Of a stretch of DNA of 64,000 bases, positions 8,051 to 17,200 are shown piece after piece. Under the pieces are notes generated by a model. That model made no database searches, was not told the DNA's origin, and saw only the letters and a list, made by a program, of their open reading frames with translations. Within the stretch, counting starts at the first letter, position 1. The number at the start of each line of letters is the position of its first letter. This DNA comes from Sulfurovum sp. (GTDB lineage Bacteria > Campylobacterota > Campylobacteria > Campylobacterales > Sulfurovaceae). The translations under genes and the position numbers were made by a program. The DNA lies in NCBI GenBank assembly GCA_027049035.1, contig JALTVI010000073.1, positions 1 through 64,000 of the forward strand, given 5' to 3'.

Positions 8051-8117
8051 ATTTAGCTATATTTGAGAAAAAGTATATTATGATATTGAATAATATTGGA
8101 CAAACGAGGAGAATTCG

Positions 8118-8603
8118 ATGAAAAAGATGGTAAGTTTTGGTGCTTTGCTGGCAGCATCCCTGCTGATAGCAGGGGGTAACGTGAATTCGGCAATGCCTCC
8201 TGTCGCAGAAATTGGAAGTCCATGTAAGACTCATACGGTTTATGTGGACTCCCATAGCGATCTGATGTGGCAGGATGCTCCCTATACCGATGCTGAAGAT
8301 GGTGCCTATGCACGCGGACACTCAATCGGTAAAGCAGGAAACTGGCGTCATGCTGTTGAGTACTGCCGTCGTCTTGACTATGCCGGTTACACAGACTGGA
8401 GGCTGCCGACAGCGGATGAACTTCAGGAGATACACCAGCATGATGGACAGCACTTTATCAATTTCAGAGACAAAGATTTCTGGACATCTACGCCGACAAC
8501 GGAAGGGAAGTACTACGTTGTCTACCCTGCTGATGCCTACAAATACAAGAGAAGCCCCCGCCAGTCAAACTATATTCGCTGTGTACGCTGTACTGCAAAA
8601 TAG
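8118..8603 (+). CDS. Secreted DUF1566 protein
   Basis: A 161-residue protein with a cleavable signal peptide (cleavage near VNSA-MPP) and a DUF1566/Lcl C-terminal domain. The hallmark is the segment around YTDWRLPTADELQEI, followed by FWTSTPT and the C-terminal YIRCVRC. The domain has a C-type-lectin-like look and is common in exported proteins of marine bacteria; binding partners are unknown. GAGGAGAATTCG precedes the ATG. It ends 3 bases before the convergent murB stop. Confidence 0.8.
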   Translation: MKKMVSFGALLAASLLIAGGNVNSAMPPVAEIGSPCKTHTVYVDSHSDLMWQDAPYTDAEDGAYARGHSIGKAGNWRHAVEYCRRLDYAGYTDWRLPTADELQEIHQHDGQHFINFRDKDFWTSTPTTEGKYYVVYPADAYKYKRSPRQSNYIRCVRCTAK

Positions 8604-8606
8604 GGC

Positions 8607-9386
8607 TTAGAGGAGTCTGATCTCCTCTTTGAGCGCAATACCGAAGCGCTCCTTGACTCTCTCTTTTGCCAGGGTAAGTAAAAAACTTGCCTCTTCAAAT
8701 GTGCCATTCCCGAGATTGACCAGAAAATTAGCATGGATATCGCTCCAGGCCATCCCCCCCCGACGATATCCTTTCAGCTCCACTGCTTCGATAAGCCGTC
8801 CTGCATAATCCCCTTCAGGATTTTTGAATGCCGATCCCGCACTTGGGTGTGGCGGCTGATTGTTTCGCATTGCAAGCAGTTCCTGATGAAGTGTTGTATT
8901 GTAGGGTTTTGAGATTTGAAAACGTGCAGCAGTAGCGATCCCCGGAAGTTTGGCGTAACGATATCCGTAGACTATATGCTCTTTTGGAATCCACTCGCCA
9001 TCGATTTCGATACTGTGCAGAATGTTGAAGATTTCATAACTTTTGACACCAGCATTCATTGCAAGCATTCCCCCGAGCGTTCCAGGAAGCTTCGCGCAGA
9101 ATTCGAAACCGCCTATATCATGTTTCTTTGCATAGGAGACAATACGGCCGGTAAGCATGGCCGCACCGATCTCAAGCATTGTGTCGTCAAGCGGTTTAAT
9201 ATAGGCAAAATCTTTCCCGAGCATCATCAGCGGAGGAGGTGTGGGGGAGACAAGCAGATTGTTTGCTGACCCGATGAGGTATCGGTCGTCGGGAATGGTA
9301 TCACCTCTCTCGATGATGAGCACCTCTTCGGGTTGGCCCACTTTGATGCTGGAGAATTTGGAGAAATCGATGGTTTTAAAAAACAA
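8607..9386 (-). CDS. murB: UDP-N-acetylenolpyruvoylglucosamine reductase MurB
   Basis: MurB uses FAD and NADPH to reduce the enolpyruvyl group in the second step of UDP-MurNAc synthesis. This is the short type (259 residues from this start). The flavin-binding LPGTLGGMLAMNAG, the AGSAFKNP segment and the LVNLGNGTFEEA end are clear. The longest open frame begins at 9455, but its first 20 or so codons are a 7-bp repeat array (LPPTSYL), not a conserved N-terminus. I choose TTG at 9386, giving M-FFKTIDFSKFSS, with AAGGTGG before it; GTG at 9395 is the alternative. Confidence 0.9.
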   Translation of the reverse strand: MFFKTIDFSKFSSIKVGQPEEVLIIERGDTIPDDRYLIGSANNLLVSPTPPPLMMLGKDFAYIKPLDDTMLEIGAAMLTGRIVSYAKKHDIGGFEFCAKLPGTLGGMLAMNAGVKSYEIFNILHSIEIDGEWIPKEHIVYGYRYAKLPGIATAARFQISKPYNTTLHQELLAMRNNQPPHPSAGSAFKNPEGDYAGRLIEAVELKGYRRGGMAWSDIHANFLVNLGNGTFEEASFLLTLAKERVKERFGIALKEEIRLL

Positions 9387-9402
9387 GGCAGCCACCTTGC
9401 TT

Positions 9403-9432
9403 AGGTAGGAGGTAGGAGGTAGGAGGTAGGAG
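9403..9432 (+). repeat. Heptamer array A1, AGGTAGG x 4.3
   Basis: Four perfect AGGTAGG units plus AG. Reverse complement unit CTACCTC. It sits just upstream of murB and fills the false N-terminal extension of that reading frame. On the plus strand it holds TAG once per unit. Confidence 0.95.
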
Positions 9433-9435
9433 TTG

Positions 9436-9462
9436 TGGTATGCATTGCTGTGCAATGCTTTT
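9436..9462 (+). repeat. TGGTATGC hairpin module, copy A
   Basis: TGGTATGC is followed by the stem GCATTGC-TGT-GCAATGC and TTTT. Related modules lie at 45926 and 48735 with different stem sequences but the same fold and position after a purine-rich heptamer array. Confidence 0.8.
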
Positions 9463-9523
9463 ATCTAAAAGGGTACAAGTATACTTTGCTAAGGTTGACA
9501 CAAGCTCATATACTATTATCATT

Positions 9524-9565
9524 CTACCTTCTACCTTCTACCTTCTACCTTCTACCTTCTACCTT
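9524..9565 (+). repeat. Heptamer array A2, CTACCTT x 6
   Basis: Six perfect CTACCTT units. The last unit supplies the TAG stop codon of minus-strand mqnD (9559-9561). Upstream, GCTAAGGTTGACACAAG at about 9488 resembles the core between the paired arrays at 44834 and 49053. Confidence 0.95.
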
Positions 9566-10425
9566 GCACGCAGTGCAACGTATTCTCTTGGAATAAGGTA
9601 CTCCTCCGTTTTGACCGGGCACTCCCAAAGGCCGTGTTTGAAGCCGATGTCGTAGAGCTTGTCGAGTGCTTTGAGTTGGAGGGGACTTAGTTTTACCGAT
9701 TCATCCGAAGCGTACATATCGAGATACTTTTTGAGCATCGCGTCAGAGATACGTACGAGGTTTTCCTCTTCGAGTTTGGCGCAGAGCTCCTCTTTGCGAT
9801 CATTGGCGACCTTGACACCCTCTATGAGGATATTCTCTATATCGATAGCGCGGTTGAGCGGCAGGCTGCGGCGCAGAGCCATACCGCCAAGAGGCAGGGG
9901 AAGTCCCTCTCCAGCCAGTTCTACCCAGATGTCCCATATCTCCTTTTCTACTTCGAGGCTTTCGTCAAAGTCGAGGATCGATTCATGTATCAGTACGCCT
10001 GCATCGACCGTGCCGTCGATGACAGCCTGTTCGATCTCCAGAAAATCCATATAGACAGGCCTTGCATCGGGATAGTAGATACGAAAGAGCATAGCATTGG
10101 TGGTGTATTTTCCGGAGAGTGCCACCTTGAAACGGCGCTTGAGACGCTCACCCTTGCGTTTGATCAGTTTGGGACCGTATCCTTCTCCGAAACTGACTGC
10201 CGTACGCAGCAGAGCATACTCTTCCTTGATAAGCGGATACATGCCGAAGCTGATGGCGCTTACATCGTAGGTACCTTTGAGCGCTTCGACGTTCAGCGTT
10301 TCGATATCAAGTCCGATATTGTCAAAGGTCAAGCCTTTTGTATCGACCCAGCCGAATTTGATGGCGTAGTACATAAAGATATCGTCTGCATCGGGGGAGT
10401 GGGCTAGCTGGATAGGGTTTGGCAT
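9559..10425 (-). CDS. mqnD: 1,4-dihydroxy-6-naphthoate synthase MqnD
   Basis: MqnD carries out the step of the futalosine menaquinone pathway that turns cyclic dehypoxanthinylfutalosine into 1,4-dihydroxy-6-naphthoate. The 288-residue protein has the periplasmic-binding-protein-like fold of the family, with HSPDADDIFMYYA at the N-terminus, DVSAISFGMYP near residue 55 and GLPLPLGGMALRR near 175. ATG follows GTAAGGTAGCACC. Its last codons overlap a small palindrome (TTGCAC-GCA-GTGCAA, 9564-9578) and its stop lies inside heptamer array A2. mqnA is 35 kb away, also ending inside a heptamer array. Confidence 0.94.
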   Translation of the reverse strand: MPNPIQLAHSPDADDIFMYYAIKFGWVDTKGLTFDNIGLDIETLNVEALKGTYDVSAISFGMYPLIKEEYALLRTAVSFGEGYGPKLIKRKGERLKRRFKVALSGKYTTNAMLFRIYYPDARPVYMDFLEIEQAVIDGTVDAGVLIHESILDFDESLEVEKEIWDIWVELAGEGLPLPLGGMALRRSLPLNRAIDIENILIEGVKVANDRKEELCAKLEEENLVRISDAMLKKYLDMYASDESVKLSPLQLKALDKLYDIGFKHGLWECPVKTEEYLIPREYVALRAR

Positions 10426-10537
10426 GGTGCTACCTTACTTTTATAGTAATGCTATTTTAGCATAAGGGGACATAGAAGATAATAAGTGTGAACTGACATA
10501 GCAGATGCTTTGGAGTTTAGTGGAGATATATTGTAAT

Positions 10538-10560
10538 GTAGACAGCCTTTGGCTGTCTAC
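10538..10560 (-). terminator. Strong hairpin terminator between lipoprotein gene and mqnD
   Basis: GTAGACAGCC-TTT-GGCTGTCTAC is a perfect 10-bp stem. It lies 11 bases beyond the stop of the minus-strand lipoprotein gene and probably ends that transcript. Confidence 0.7.
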
Positions 10561-10571
10561 CGAATTTGGTA

Positions 10572-11123
10572 TTATTTTAAAAGCTCGGTAAATTTAGGAT
10601 GGTGAATAATGTCACCTATGAGTTTTTGAACTGCAAGAGGGAATGATCTTTGCATTTCGCTACAGGCAGACACGGCAGTGAAGCTTGATTCATATTCATA
10701 TTTAGACTTGACGTTGTAGCTTTTCCCATTTGTGGATTTGACAGTAACGTCGAATGACCAGTAAGCATCGCCTAATACGGTACTACCGTAGATATCATTA
10801 AGGTTTGCAGTGATGGTATTTTTTGCCTTGGGGTCATACATATTGGCAATCACCAACTCTTTCTTGAATGCATTTTGAATATAGGAAGCAAAAGTTTGTC
10901 CCTTTGGTGTGCCAATTGGTGAAGAGAGACGACACATCACTTCGCTTTCGTTTTTGCCAGAATCTGTAAACTGACCAACATTGACTTTATGTGATTTGCT
11001 GGAGAGCTTTTGCAGTGCAAGTAAATTTTCTGTTGAAACCGCATAATTATGTACCTTGTTGGCGCAACCACTTAACCCAATCATAGCAGCGAGTGCTATA
11101 ATCCCCTTAAAGAGATATTTCAT
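10572..11123 (-). CDS. Lipoprotein of unknown function
   Basis: The 183-residue product has a lipoprotein signal with the lipobox LSGC (Cys20) and no further membrane segment. The mature part looks alpha/beta, with a conserved-looking DAYWSFDVTVKS block and AVQKLIGDIIHHPKF end. That end resembles outer-membrane lipoproteins of the YajG or assembly-helper kind, but I cannot name a family. Start ATG follows AAAGGAAG. It is alone, with its own hairpin terminator and a 235-bp upstream gap shared with recA. Confidence 0.7.
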   Translation of the reverse strand: MKYLFKGIIALAAMIGLSGCANKVHNYAVSTENLLALQKLSSKSHKVNVGQFTDSGKNESEVMCRLSSPIGTPKGQTFASYIQNAFKKELVIANMYDPKAKNTITANLNDIYGSTVLGDAYWSFDVTVKSTNGKSYNVKSKYEYESSFTAVSACSEMQRSFPLAVQKLIGDIIHHPKFTELLK

Positions 11124-11312
11124 TAGACTTCCTTTTGTTTGTATTTGATTTTATTAAATCAAAAAATTAGTATAAAATAAAAAAGATAAAGTAATCCTAA
11201 TGATTTTACCGTGTATTTGGCAATGTCGATGTAAAAGTAAATATATGACAATATGACATTTTTTTAGCATTGCCTGCAAAGATGCCCTATACTGCCGGTA
11301 TGACTAAATAAA

Positions 11313-11330
11313 TTATCTTTATTTAGATAA
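11313..11330. promoter_or_regulatory. Palindrome upstream of recA
   Basis: TTATCT-TTATTT-AGATAA lies 28 bases before the recA start. The same arms occur in a longer palindrome before comEA (42881-42901). This could be an operator or part of the recA leader. Confidence 0.4.
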
Positions 11331-11358
11331 AATCTCTACAAGAAAAAAGGATAAGGAT

Positions 11359-12402
11359 ATGACGATGGCGATGGATCCACAGAAACAGAAAGCACTGGAT
11401 ATGGCGATCAAGCAGATCGACAAGACGTTTGGCAAAGGGACACTGATGCGCCTTGGTGACAAGGAGTTCGAACCGATCGAAGCGATCTCTACGGGTTCAC
11501 TGGGGCTTGATATGGCATTGGGAATCGGCGGTATTCCGCAGGGCCGTATTGTAGAAATTTACGGACCCGAGTCTTCGGGGAAGACAACGCTGGCGCTGCA
11601 GACGATTGCTTCGGCACAGGCGAAAGATATGGTCTGTGCTTTCATCGATGCCGAGCATGCGCTTGATGTCGTGTATGCCAAGAACCTGGGTGTCGATACG
11701 GACAATCTGCTGGTTTCACAGCCCGATTTCGGAGAGCAGGCGCTCGATGTGCTCGAAACCCTTGCACGCTCCGGAGCGGTTGATCTCATCGTTGTCGACT
11801 CTGTTGCGGCCTTAACCCCCAAAACGGAGATAGAAGGCGATATGGGTGACCAGCATGTGGGACTTCAGGCGCGTTTGATGTCACAGGCACTGCGTAAGCT
11901 GACCGGGCTGCTGCACAAGACCAATACTACTGTGATCTTCATCAACCAGATCCGTATGAAGATCGGTACGATGGGGTATGGTTCTCCTGAAACAACTACG
12001 GGAGGGAACGCACTGAAGTTTTACTGTTCTGTACGTATCGATGTGCGTCGTATTGCGACACTCAAGCAGGGAGAGAGTCAGATCGGTAACCGTGTGAAAG
12101 CAAAAGTTGTTAAAAACAAAGTCGCACCGCCGTTCAGACAGGCAGAATTTGACATTATGTTCGGAGAAGGTATCAGTTTTGAGGGTGAACTGATCGATTA
12201 TGGTGTAAAAATGGATATTATCGATAAGTCCGGTGCCTGGTTCAGTTACGGATCGGAGAAACTTGGACAGGGTAAGGAAAATGCCAAGCAGACTATCAAA
12301 GAAAACCCTGAGCTCAAGGCGGAGATTGAAGCGAAGATCAAAGAGGCGCTCGGCTTTGGCGAAGGGTTGACGGTGGATGAAAAGGACATGACAGAGAGCT
12401 AA
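11359..12402 (+). CDS. recA: Recombinase RecA
   Basis: RecA forms filaments on single-stranded DNA and drives strand exchange and repair. The 347-residue protein has Walker A GPESSGKT (about 69-76), Walker [11 protein letters not shown], the L2 loop region after [20 protein letters not shown] and the usual C-terminal domain. AAGGATAAGG precedes ATG 11359; a second ATG at 11365 is possible. Campylobacterota generally lack LexA, so SOS control is not expected. No LexA-type box was seen, only the AT palindrome noted upstream. A compact hairpin follows the stop. Confidence 0.97.
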   Translation: MTMAMDPQKQKALDMAIKQIDKTFGKGTLMRLGDKEFEPIEAISTGSLGLDMALGIGGIPQGRIVEIYGPESSGKTTLALQTIASAQAKDMVCAFIDAEHALDVVYAKNLGVDTDNLLVSQPDFGEQALDVLETLARSGAVDLIVVDSVAALTPKTEIEGDMGDQHVGLQARLMSQALRKLTGLLHKTNTTVIFINQIRMKIGTMGYGSPETTTGGNALKFYCSVRIDVRRIATLKQGESQIGNRVKAKVVKNKVAPPFRQAEFDIMFGEGISFEGELIDYGVKMDIIDKSGAWFSYGSEKLGQGKENAKQTIKENPELKAEIEAKIKEALGFGEGLTVDEKDMTES

Positions 12403-12425
12403 AAGAGTACGTCTACTTAGTCTAC

Positions 12426-12441
12426 GGCGGCTTTAGCCGCC
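12426..12441 (+). terminator. Hairpin after recA
   Basis: GGCGGC-TTTA-GCCGCC, 24 bases after the recA stop. The T run after it is weak, so termination strength is uncertain. Confidence 0.6.
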
Positions 12442-12535
12442 ATATCCGAATTTTACTTTTTGATTATGAAGTGTGCGAAAATTGGTGTAGATATTTAAGT
12501 ATATCTTATGGAATATGCTGTAATTTTCAGGCTGG

Positions 12536-12784
12536 CTATTTTCGGTGGAAAGAGGGGTTGCACTGCTGACGGCCGTAGAACCAACCGTCATGGTAGTCAG
12601 CATCACTTCGGAAAAGGTCGCTGTTTTTGGCATATTCGCCTTTTGCCGTTTCACATCCGTCATGCTCCCCTTGCAGGAAGCTCGGACTTTTTGAGATAGG
12701 TGCACGCACCGCATCGTTGTTGCCGCAGCCTGCAAATATCAATCCTCCCAAGACAGATACCAGTATCAATGTTGTTTTTTTCAT
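12536..12784 (-). CDS. Small lipoprotein, unknown function
   Basis: An 82-residue product starting MKKTTLILV with a lipobox IFAGC. The start at 12784 is chosen over the upstream in-frame ATG because the lipoprotein signal begins there and GGAGAA lies before it. The mature part is hydrophilic, with paired cysteines (GCETAKGEY and GRQQCNPS) that may form a disulfide and a YHDGWFYGR block. Family not recognised. It runs opposite to recA and ends about 130 bases from it. Confidence 0.65.
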   Translation of the reverse strand: MKKTTLILVSVLGGLIFAGCGNNDAVRAPISKSPSFLQGEHDGCETAKGEYAKNSDLFRSDADYHDGWFYGRQQCNPSFHRK

Positions 12785-12897
12785 CTGTTGTTCTCCATTG
12801 TTTTTTCTCAAAGAGTATAGCAAAACTTCATGGAGTTTAATGACAAATTGTAGAGATACTTCTTATAATAATAAGAAATAATTTTCCAGGAGAGACA

Positions 12898-13539
12898 ATG
12901 AGATATATGATGATGATATTTATAGTGCTGCTTGGACTGAGTTCACTCCAGGCAGGCGACCCTACAAGCAGAGTATTCCCGTTGAGCAAAACAAAGTTTG
13001 CTGTGCTGGATAAAAATGGTCACGAGAAAATTGTTGACCTATCCGGTCAGGATTTTATTGTCGTATCCCTGCGTGAGCGTGGTGCGGACGGAGTGGCATA
13101 TGCAATTGACAGAGATGGTGTAGTTTGGTGGGCTGCAGTCATTTCTTCGGGAGCGAAAGGGCACGAAACGCCATCGGGTATTTTTACAATCTGGAGAAAA
13201 GAGCGCTTCTATATGTCCAAAGCGCATCCGGAAGCCAGTGGGATAAATAATATGGATTTTTCTCTCTGGTTTACGCAGCAGGGGCATGCGATTCATATGG
13301 GAAACAGTGAAGCAATGTCGCATGGCTGCATTCATGTAGGTGAAAAGGGTGCGGCGACAATGTTCAAATGGGCACAGAAAGGGAAAACAAAAGTGGTTGT
13401 AACACGTGAACACTATCTTCCGTTTGTCTACTATGATTTGAAAAAGAGCGGATACAAAGAGAATTCCCAGACCCCTGCACATATCAAAGCCTATCTGCGA
13501 ACGATGAAGCCGGTCGCACCAAACAGCACACACAACTAA
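12898..13539 (+). CDS. Exported L,D-transpeptidase (third YkuD protein)
   Basis: The 213-residue protein has a cleavable signal (SSLQA-GDP) and a classical YkuD catalytic block: IHMGN (His133) and SHGCIHV (Cys144). It therefore differs from the two lipoprotein paralogues at 6438 and 7437, which have a T-x-G-C motif. Periplasmic peptidoglycan cross-linking or trimming is expected. CAGGAGAGACA precedes ATG. The sequence after the stop is the 27-bp palindrome discussed next. Confidence 0.87.
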   Translation: MRYMMMIFIVLLGLSSLQAGDPTSRVFPLSKTKFAVLDKNGHEKIVDLSGQDFIVVSLRERGADGVAYAIDRDGVVWWAAVISSGAKGHETPSGIFTIWRKERFYMSKAHPEASGINNMDFSLWFTQQGHAIHMGNSEAMSHGCIHVGEKGAATMFKWAQKGKTKVVVTREHYLPFVYYDLKKSGYKENSQTPAHIKAYLRTMKPVAPNSTHN

Positions 13540-13540
13540 A

Positions 13541-13567
13541 AAAGTGTAAGGTGTCACTCTACACTTT
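13541..13567. promoter_or_regulatory. 27-bp palindrome before the merR-like gene
   Basis: AAAGTGTAAGGTG-T-CACTCTACACTTT begins just after the L,D-transpeptidase stop and ends 47 bases before the MerR-like ATG; TATACT at 13582 may be a -10 box. A nearly identical palindrome lies at 17742-17768, 48 bases before the FAD oxidase start. It may be a MerR operator, a terminator or a minimal member of the heptamer family (two AAAGTGT-like units facing two ACTTTAA-like units). Confidence 0.55.
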
Positions 13568-13614
13568 AAGTTAAACTGTTCTATACTGTCATCAGTTCAA
13601 CCAAAGGAGAACCG

Positions 13615-14286
13615 ATGGCACTGAAAATGAAAGAGTTGATGCGCCGAAGCGGCGAGAGCAAGTCAACGATACTCTACTATGTTAAGGAGGGGCTGCTGCC
13701 TCAGCCCCAGAAACCCAAACCCAACGTACACCTCTATGATGAGCAGGCAGTCGATATTCTACGGCTTATCAAGTACCTTCAGCACAACTTCAACTACTCC
13801 ATTGCAGAGATAAAGACAATCTTTGCCCAGAATGATTTTGGCAAGGCGAAGAACTTTGAAATGATGGTTGCCGCACTGCAGATGCTCTCAGGCGGCAGGG
13901 AAGAGCGGCGCTACAGCAGGGAAGATATGCTGGAGATGACGCAGATAGACGAGGCACAGCTGGATGCATTCATCGAAGCGGAGTTGCTCTTTGAACGCTC
14001 CGGCGGTTTCAGTGCCAAGGAGGTGGAGATCGTCTCCATTCTCAAGCGTGCCGAAGAGATGGGACTTGACAATAGTCTGCTTGACTCTTATATCGGTGCA
14101 GCCAAAAAGTTGGCAGAGAAGGAGTTTGAAGCAGGTGCCAAACTGATGAAAAACGATCCGGACAAACGTACGGAGCACTACGAGCTCTTCTTCGACCTTA
14201 TCCTGACACTCAAACCCTACCTGTGCAACATGCATACGGTCAAAGAGTATCAGCGACAGTACCAACATGAAAAGGAGCAGTCATGA
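13615..14286 (+). CDS. MerR-family transcriptional regulator
   Basis: The first about 70 residues are a MerR winged helix: MKELMRRSGESKSTILYYV, a GLLPQP wing, then HLYDEQAVDILRLIKYLQ. The remaining about 150 residues are helical and carry no cysteine pattern typical of metal sensors, so a lipid-type or other organic ligand is more likely than a metal. GGAGAACCG precedes ATG. The stop overlaps the Aas-type gene start (ATGA), so both are one operon. Control of the lipid genes downstream is inferred from this coupling and from the matching palindromes at 13541 and 17742. Confidence 0.88.
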   Translation: MALKMKELMRRSGESKSTILYYVKEGLLPQPQKPKPNVHLYDEQAVDILRLIKYLQHNFNYSIAEIKTIFAQNDFGKAKNFEMMVAALQMLSGGREERRYSREDMLEMTQIDEAQLDAFIEAELLFERSGGFSAKEVEIVSILKRAEEMGLDNSLLDSYIGAAKKLAEKEFEAGAKLMKNDPDKRTEHYELFFDLILTLKPYLCNMHTVKEYQRQYQHEKEQS

Positions 14287-17200
14287 GAGCGCTCTTTTCC
14301 ATTGCGGGATTTGGTTCCTACATTCTGATTGTCTTTCTCAATGCCATGACCGACCTTGGCCACAAGATTATTTTGCAAAACACGATCTTCAAAGCCTATG
14401 AAGGAGCAGAGCTTATCGTGCTGACAGCGTTGGTCAATGCGTTGATCCTGCTTCCTTTCATCTTTCTCTTCTCTCCAGCAGGGTTTATCTCCGACAAGTA
14501 CCCCAAGGTCAAGGTGGTCGAGTATGCAGCCGCTGCGGCGATCGGCATTACGACGCTGATACTTTTCTCCTATATGATGGGGTGGTTCTGGGCAGCGTTT
14601 ATTCTGACATTCATCCTTGCAGCGCAAAGTGCCATCTACTCTCCGGCAAAGTACGGGCTCATCAAAGAGATGACCGGCAACGACCTGCTGGCCGAAGCCA
14701 ATGCGGTGGTACAGTCGGTGACGATCGTCTCCATTCTGCTTGGTGCGGTGGTCTACTCCATCTTTTTTGAGTATCTTTTGCAGGACAGAAGTACGCACCC
14801 CTCAGAGATACTGCAGTACATCGCTCCGGTGGGATTTCTGCTTATCGGGGCGAGCATTACCGAGTTCCTGCTGGCAAAGCGCCTTGCCAAACGCTTCAAA
14901 AAGGTGATCATCGATGAGGAGAAGCACTTCGAACTGGAGGAGTACCGGACTCTCAGCTATCTTCGAAAAAACCTTGCCGTACTGAAAAAAGAGAAAGTGG
15001 TATGGGCGAGTATCGTGGGCTTGAGTATTCTGTGGGGGATATCGCAGATACTGGTGGCGATTTTCGGGGAGTACCTCAAGGGCAAACTGGGCATTACCGA
15101 TACGGTCACGGCACAGGGATTGCTGGCGCTTACTGGCGTGGGATTGGTTACCGGTTCGCTGATCGCCGGACGGGTGAGCCGACGCTTCATCGAAACGGGT
15201 ATCATCCCTATCGGTGCGCTTGGCGTGACGCTGGCGCTCTATACGATTCCCTCTCTGGAGAGTGTTGCCTCTTTGGGGGTGGCGCTCTTTGCGTTCGGGC
15301 TCTTCTCCGGGCTCACTGTCGTACCACTCAATGCGCTTATTCAGTTCGCAACGCCAACACCGATTCTGGGGATGGTGCTTGCGGGGAACAACTTCGTACA
15401 GAATGTGGTAATGTTCGGTGCATTGATCCTTACCGCACTCTTTGGCTATTTTCATCTCTCTTCATCCGGGCTCTTCTACCTCATCGCTGCCGTTGCCTTC
15501 ATAGGCACATTTGCGACGCTGCTGAAGCTGCCCCAGTCGATGATACGCTATATCGTCCGTGTCATCGTAAGTGTCCGCTACCGCATTCAGGTGGAGGGGC
15601 TCAACAATATCGATGCAAAAAAGGGAGTGCTGCTGCTTGGCAACCACGTCTCATTCCTTGACTGGGCCATTTTGCAGATTGCCTACCCAAAGCAGATCCG
15701 CTTCGTGATGGAGCGCAGCTACTACGAAATATGGTACCTCAAACCGTTTTTCGCCTTTTTTAACGCTATTCCCATCTCAAGCAGGGGCGGCAAGCAGGCT
15801 TTGGCACTTGTCACCGAAGCGCTTAACAATGGCGATACTGTTGCCATTTTCCCGGAGGGGCACCTCTCAAGAAACGGGCACCTCAGCACGTTTCAAAAGG
15901 GATTCGAACTTGCCTGCCGCGAAGCGGATGAAGAGACAGTGATCGTGCCGTTCTACCTGCGCGGGCTCTGGGAGGGGGATTTCTCCCACGCTTCACAGAA
16001 ACTCAAGCGAAAGCGAAGCCGTGATATCAGTGTGACATTTGGCGAAATGATGCCGATCAAAAGTACGGCAGACGAGGTCAAGCGGGAGGTATTTACCCTC
16101 TCCATTCAGAGCTGGCAGGCCTATGCCGATACGCTGCCGTCTCTGCAGGAGGCGTGGCTTGAGAGTGTCAAGCAGAGCGGTAACGCGCTCTGTGCGGCCG
16201 ATTCGACAGGTACGGAGCTTAGCAGCTACCGCTTTGCCGCCGGAACACTGCTGCTTGCAAAACATCTTAGAGGGAAAATAGGAAGACAGCCCAATGTCGG
16301 TGTCATTCTCCCCACATCTGTCGGGGGGTCGATGGGAAATATGGCGCTGCTGAGCCTTGGCAGGACGATTGTCAACCTCAACTACACTTCCGGCACCGAG
16401 AGCCTGCGGCACGCGCTCAAGCTTGCCGACATCGAAACGGTGGTGACCTCCAGGCAGTTTGCCACACGGCTCAAGGCCAAAGGCTTCGACCTTACCGAAG
16501 TGCTTGAGGGGCTGAATGTGGTCTATCTTGAGGAGATCAAAGAGCGTATCGGCAAAGTGGAGAGCCTGCGAAAGCTGCTTGCGCTGAAACTGCTGCCGCT
16601 GTGGATGCTGAAGCTGCTCTATATTCAGGGCAGACATCCGGACGATACGGCATCGATTCTCTTTTCAAGCGGTAGCGAGGGGGTACCCAAGGGGATTGAA
16701 CTGACACACAAAAACATTATGGGGAACATCAAGCAGATCACGACGCTGCTCAATCCGGCAGATGAAGATGTGATGCTGGGTACCCTGCCGATATTCCACT
16801 CATTCGGGCTTACGGTCACGACACTGCTGCCGCTGATCGAGGGGATCCCTGTCGCCTGCCACCCGGACCCGACCGACGGTTTTGGTATCGGCAAGCTTGC
16901 GGCAAAGTATGAAGCGACGATGCTCTTTGCGACAGCGACCTTCCTGCGGCTCTATACACGAAACCGCAAACTCCATCCGCTAATGTTCAAGGATCTGAGG
17001 ATGATCGTCGCCGGTGCGGAGAAGCTGCCCGAAGAGATACGCAAAGCCTTCAAGGAGAAGTTCGGACACGAAATCTACGAGGGGTACGGCGCAACGGAGA
17101 CAACGCCGGTGGCTTCGGTGAACATCCCTGACGTGCTGCTGCCCGATACCTGGAAACCGCAGATTGGCAACAAACCGGGCACTGTGGGACTTCCTGTCCC

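Noticed and set aside
9387-9455. N-terminal extension of MurB to an ATG at 9455
   Set aside because: The added residues (LPPTSYL) are translated heptamer repeat; the conserved MurB start lies after it.
9403-9565. CRISPR array
   Set aside because: Units are 7 bp with no spacers of constant length, and no cas genes are in the window.
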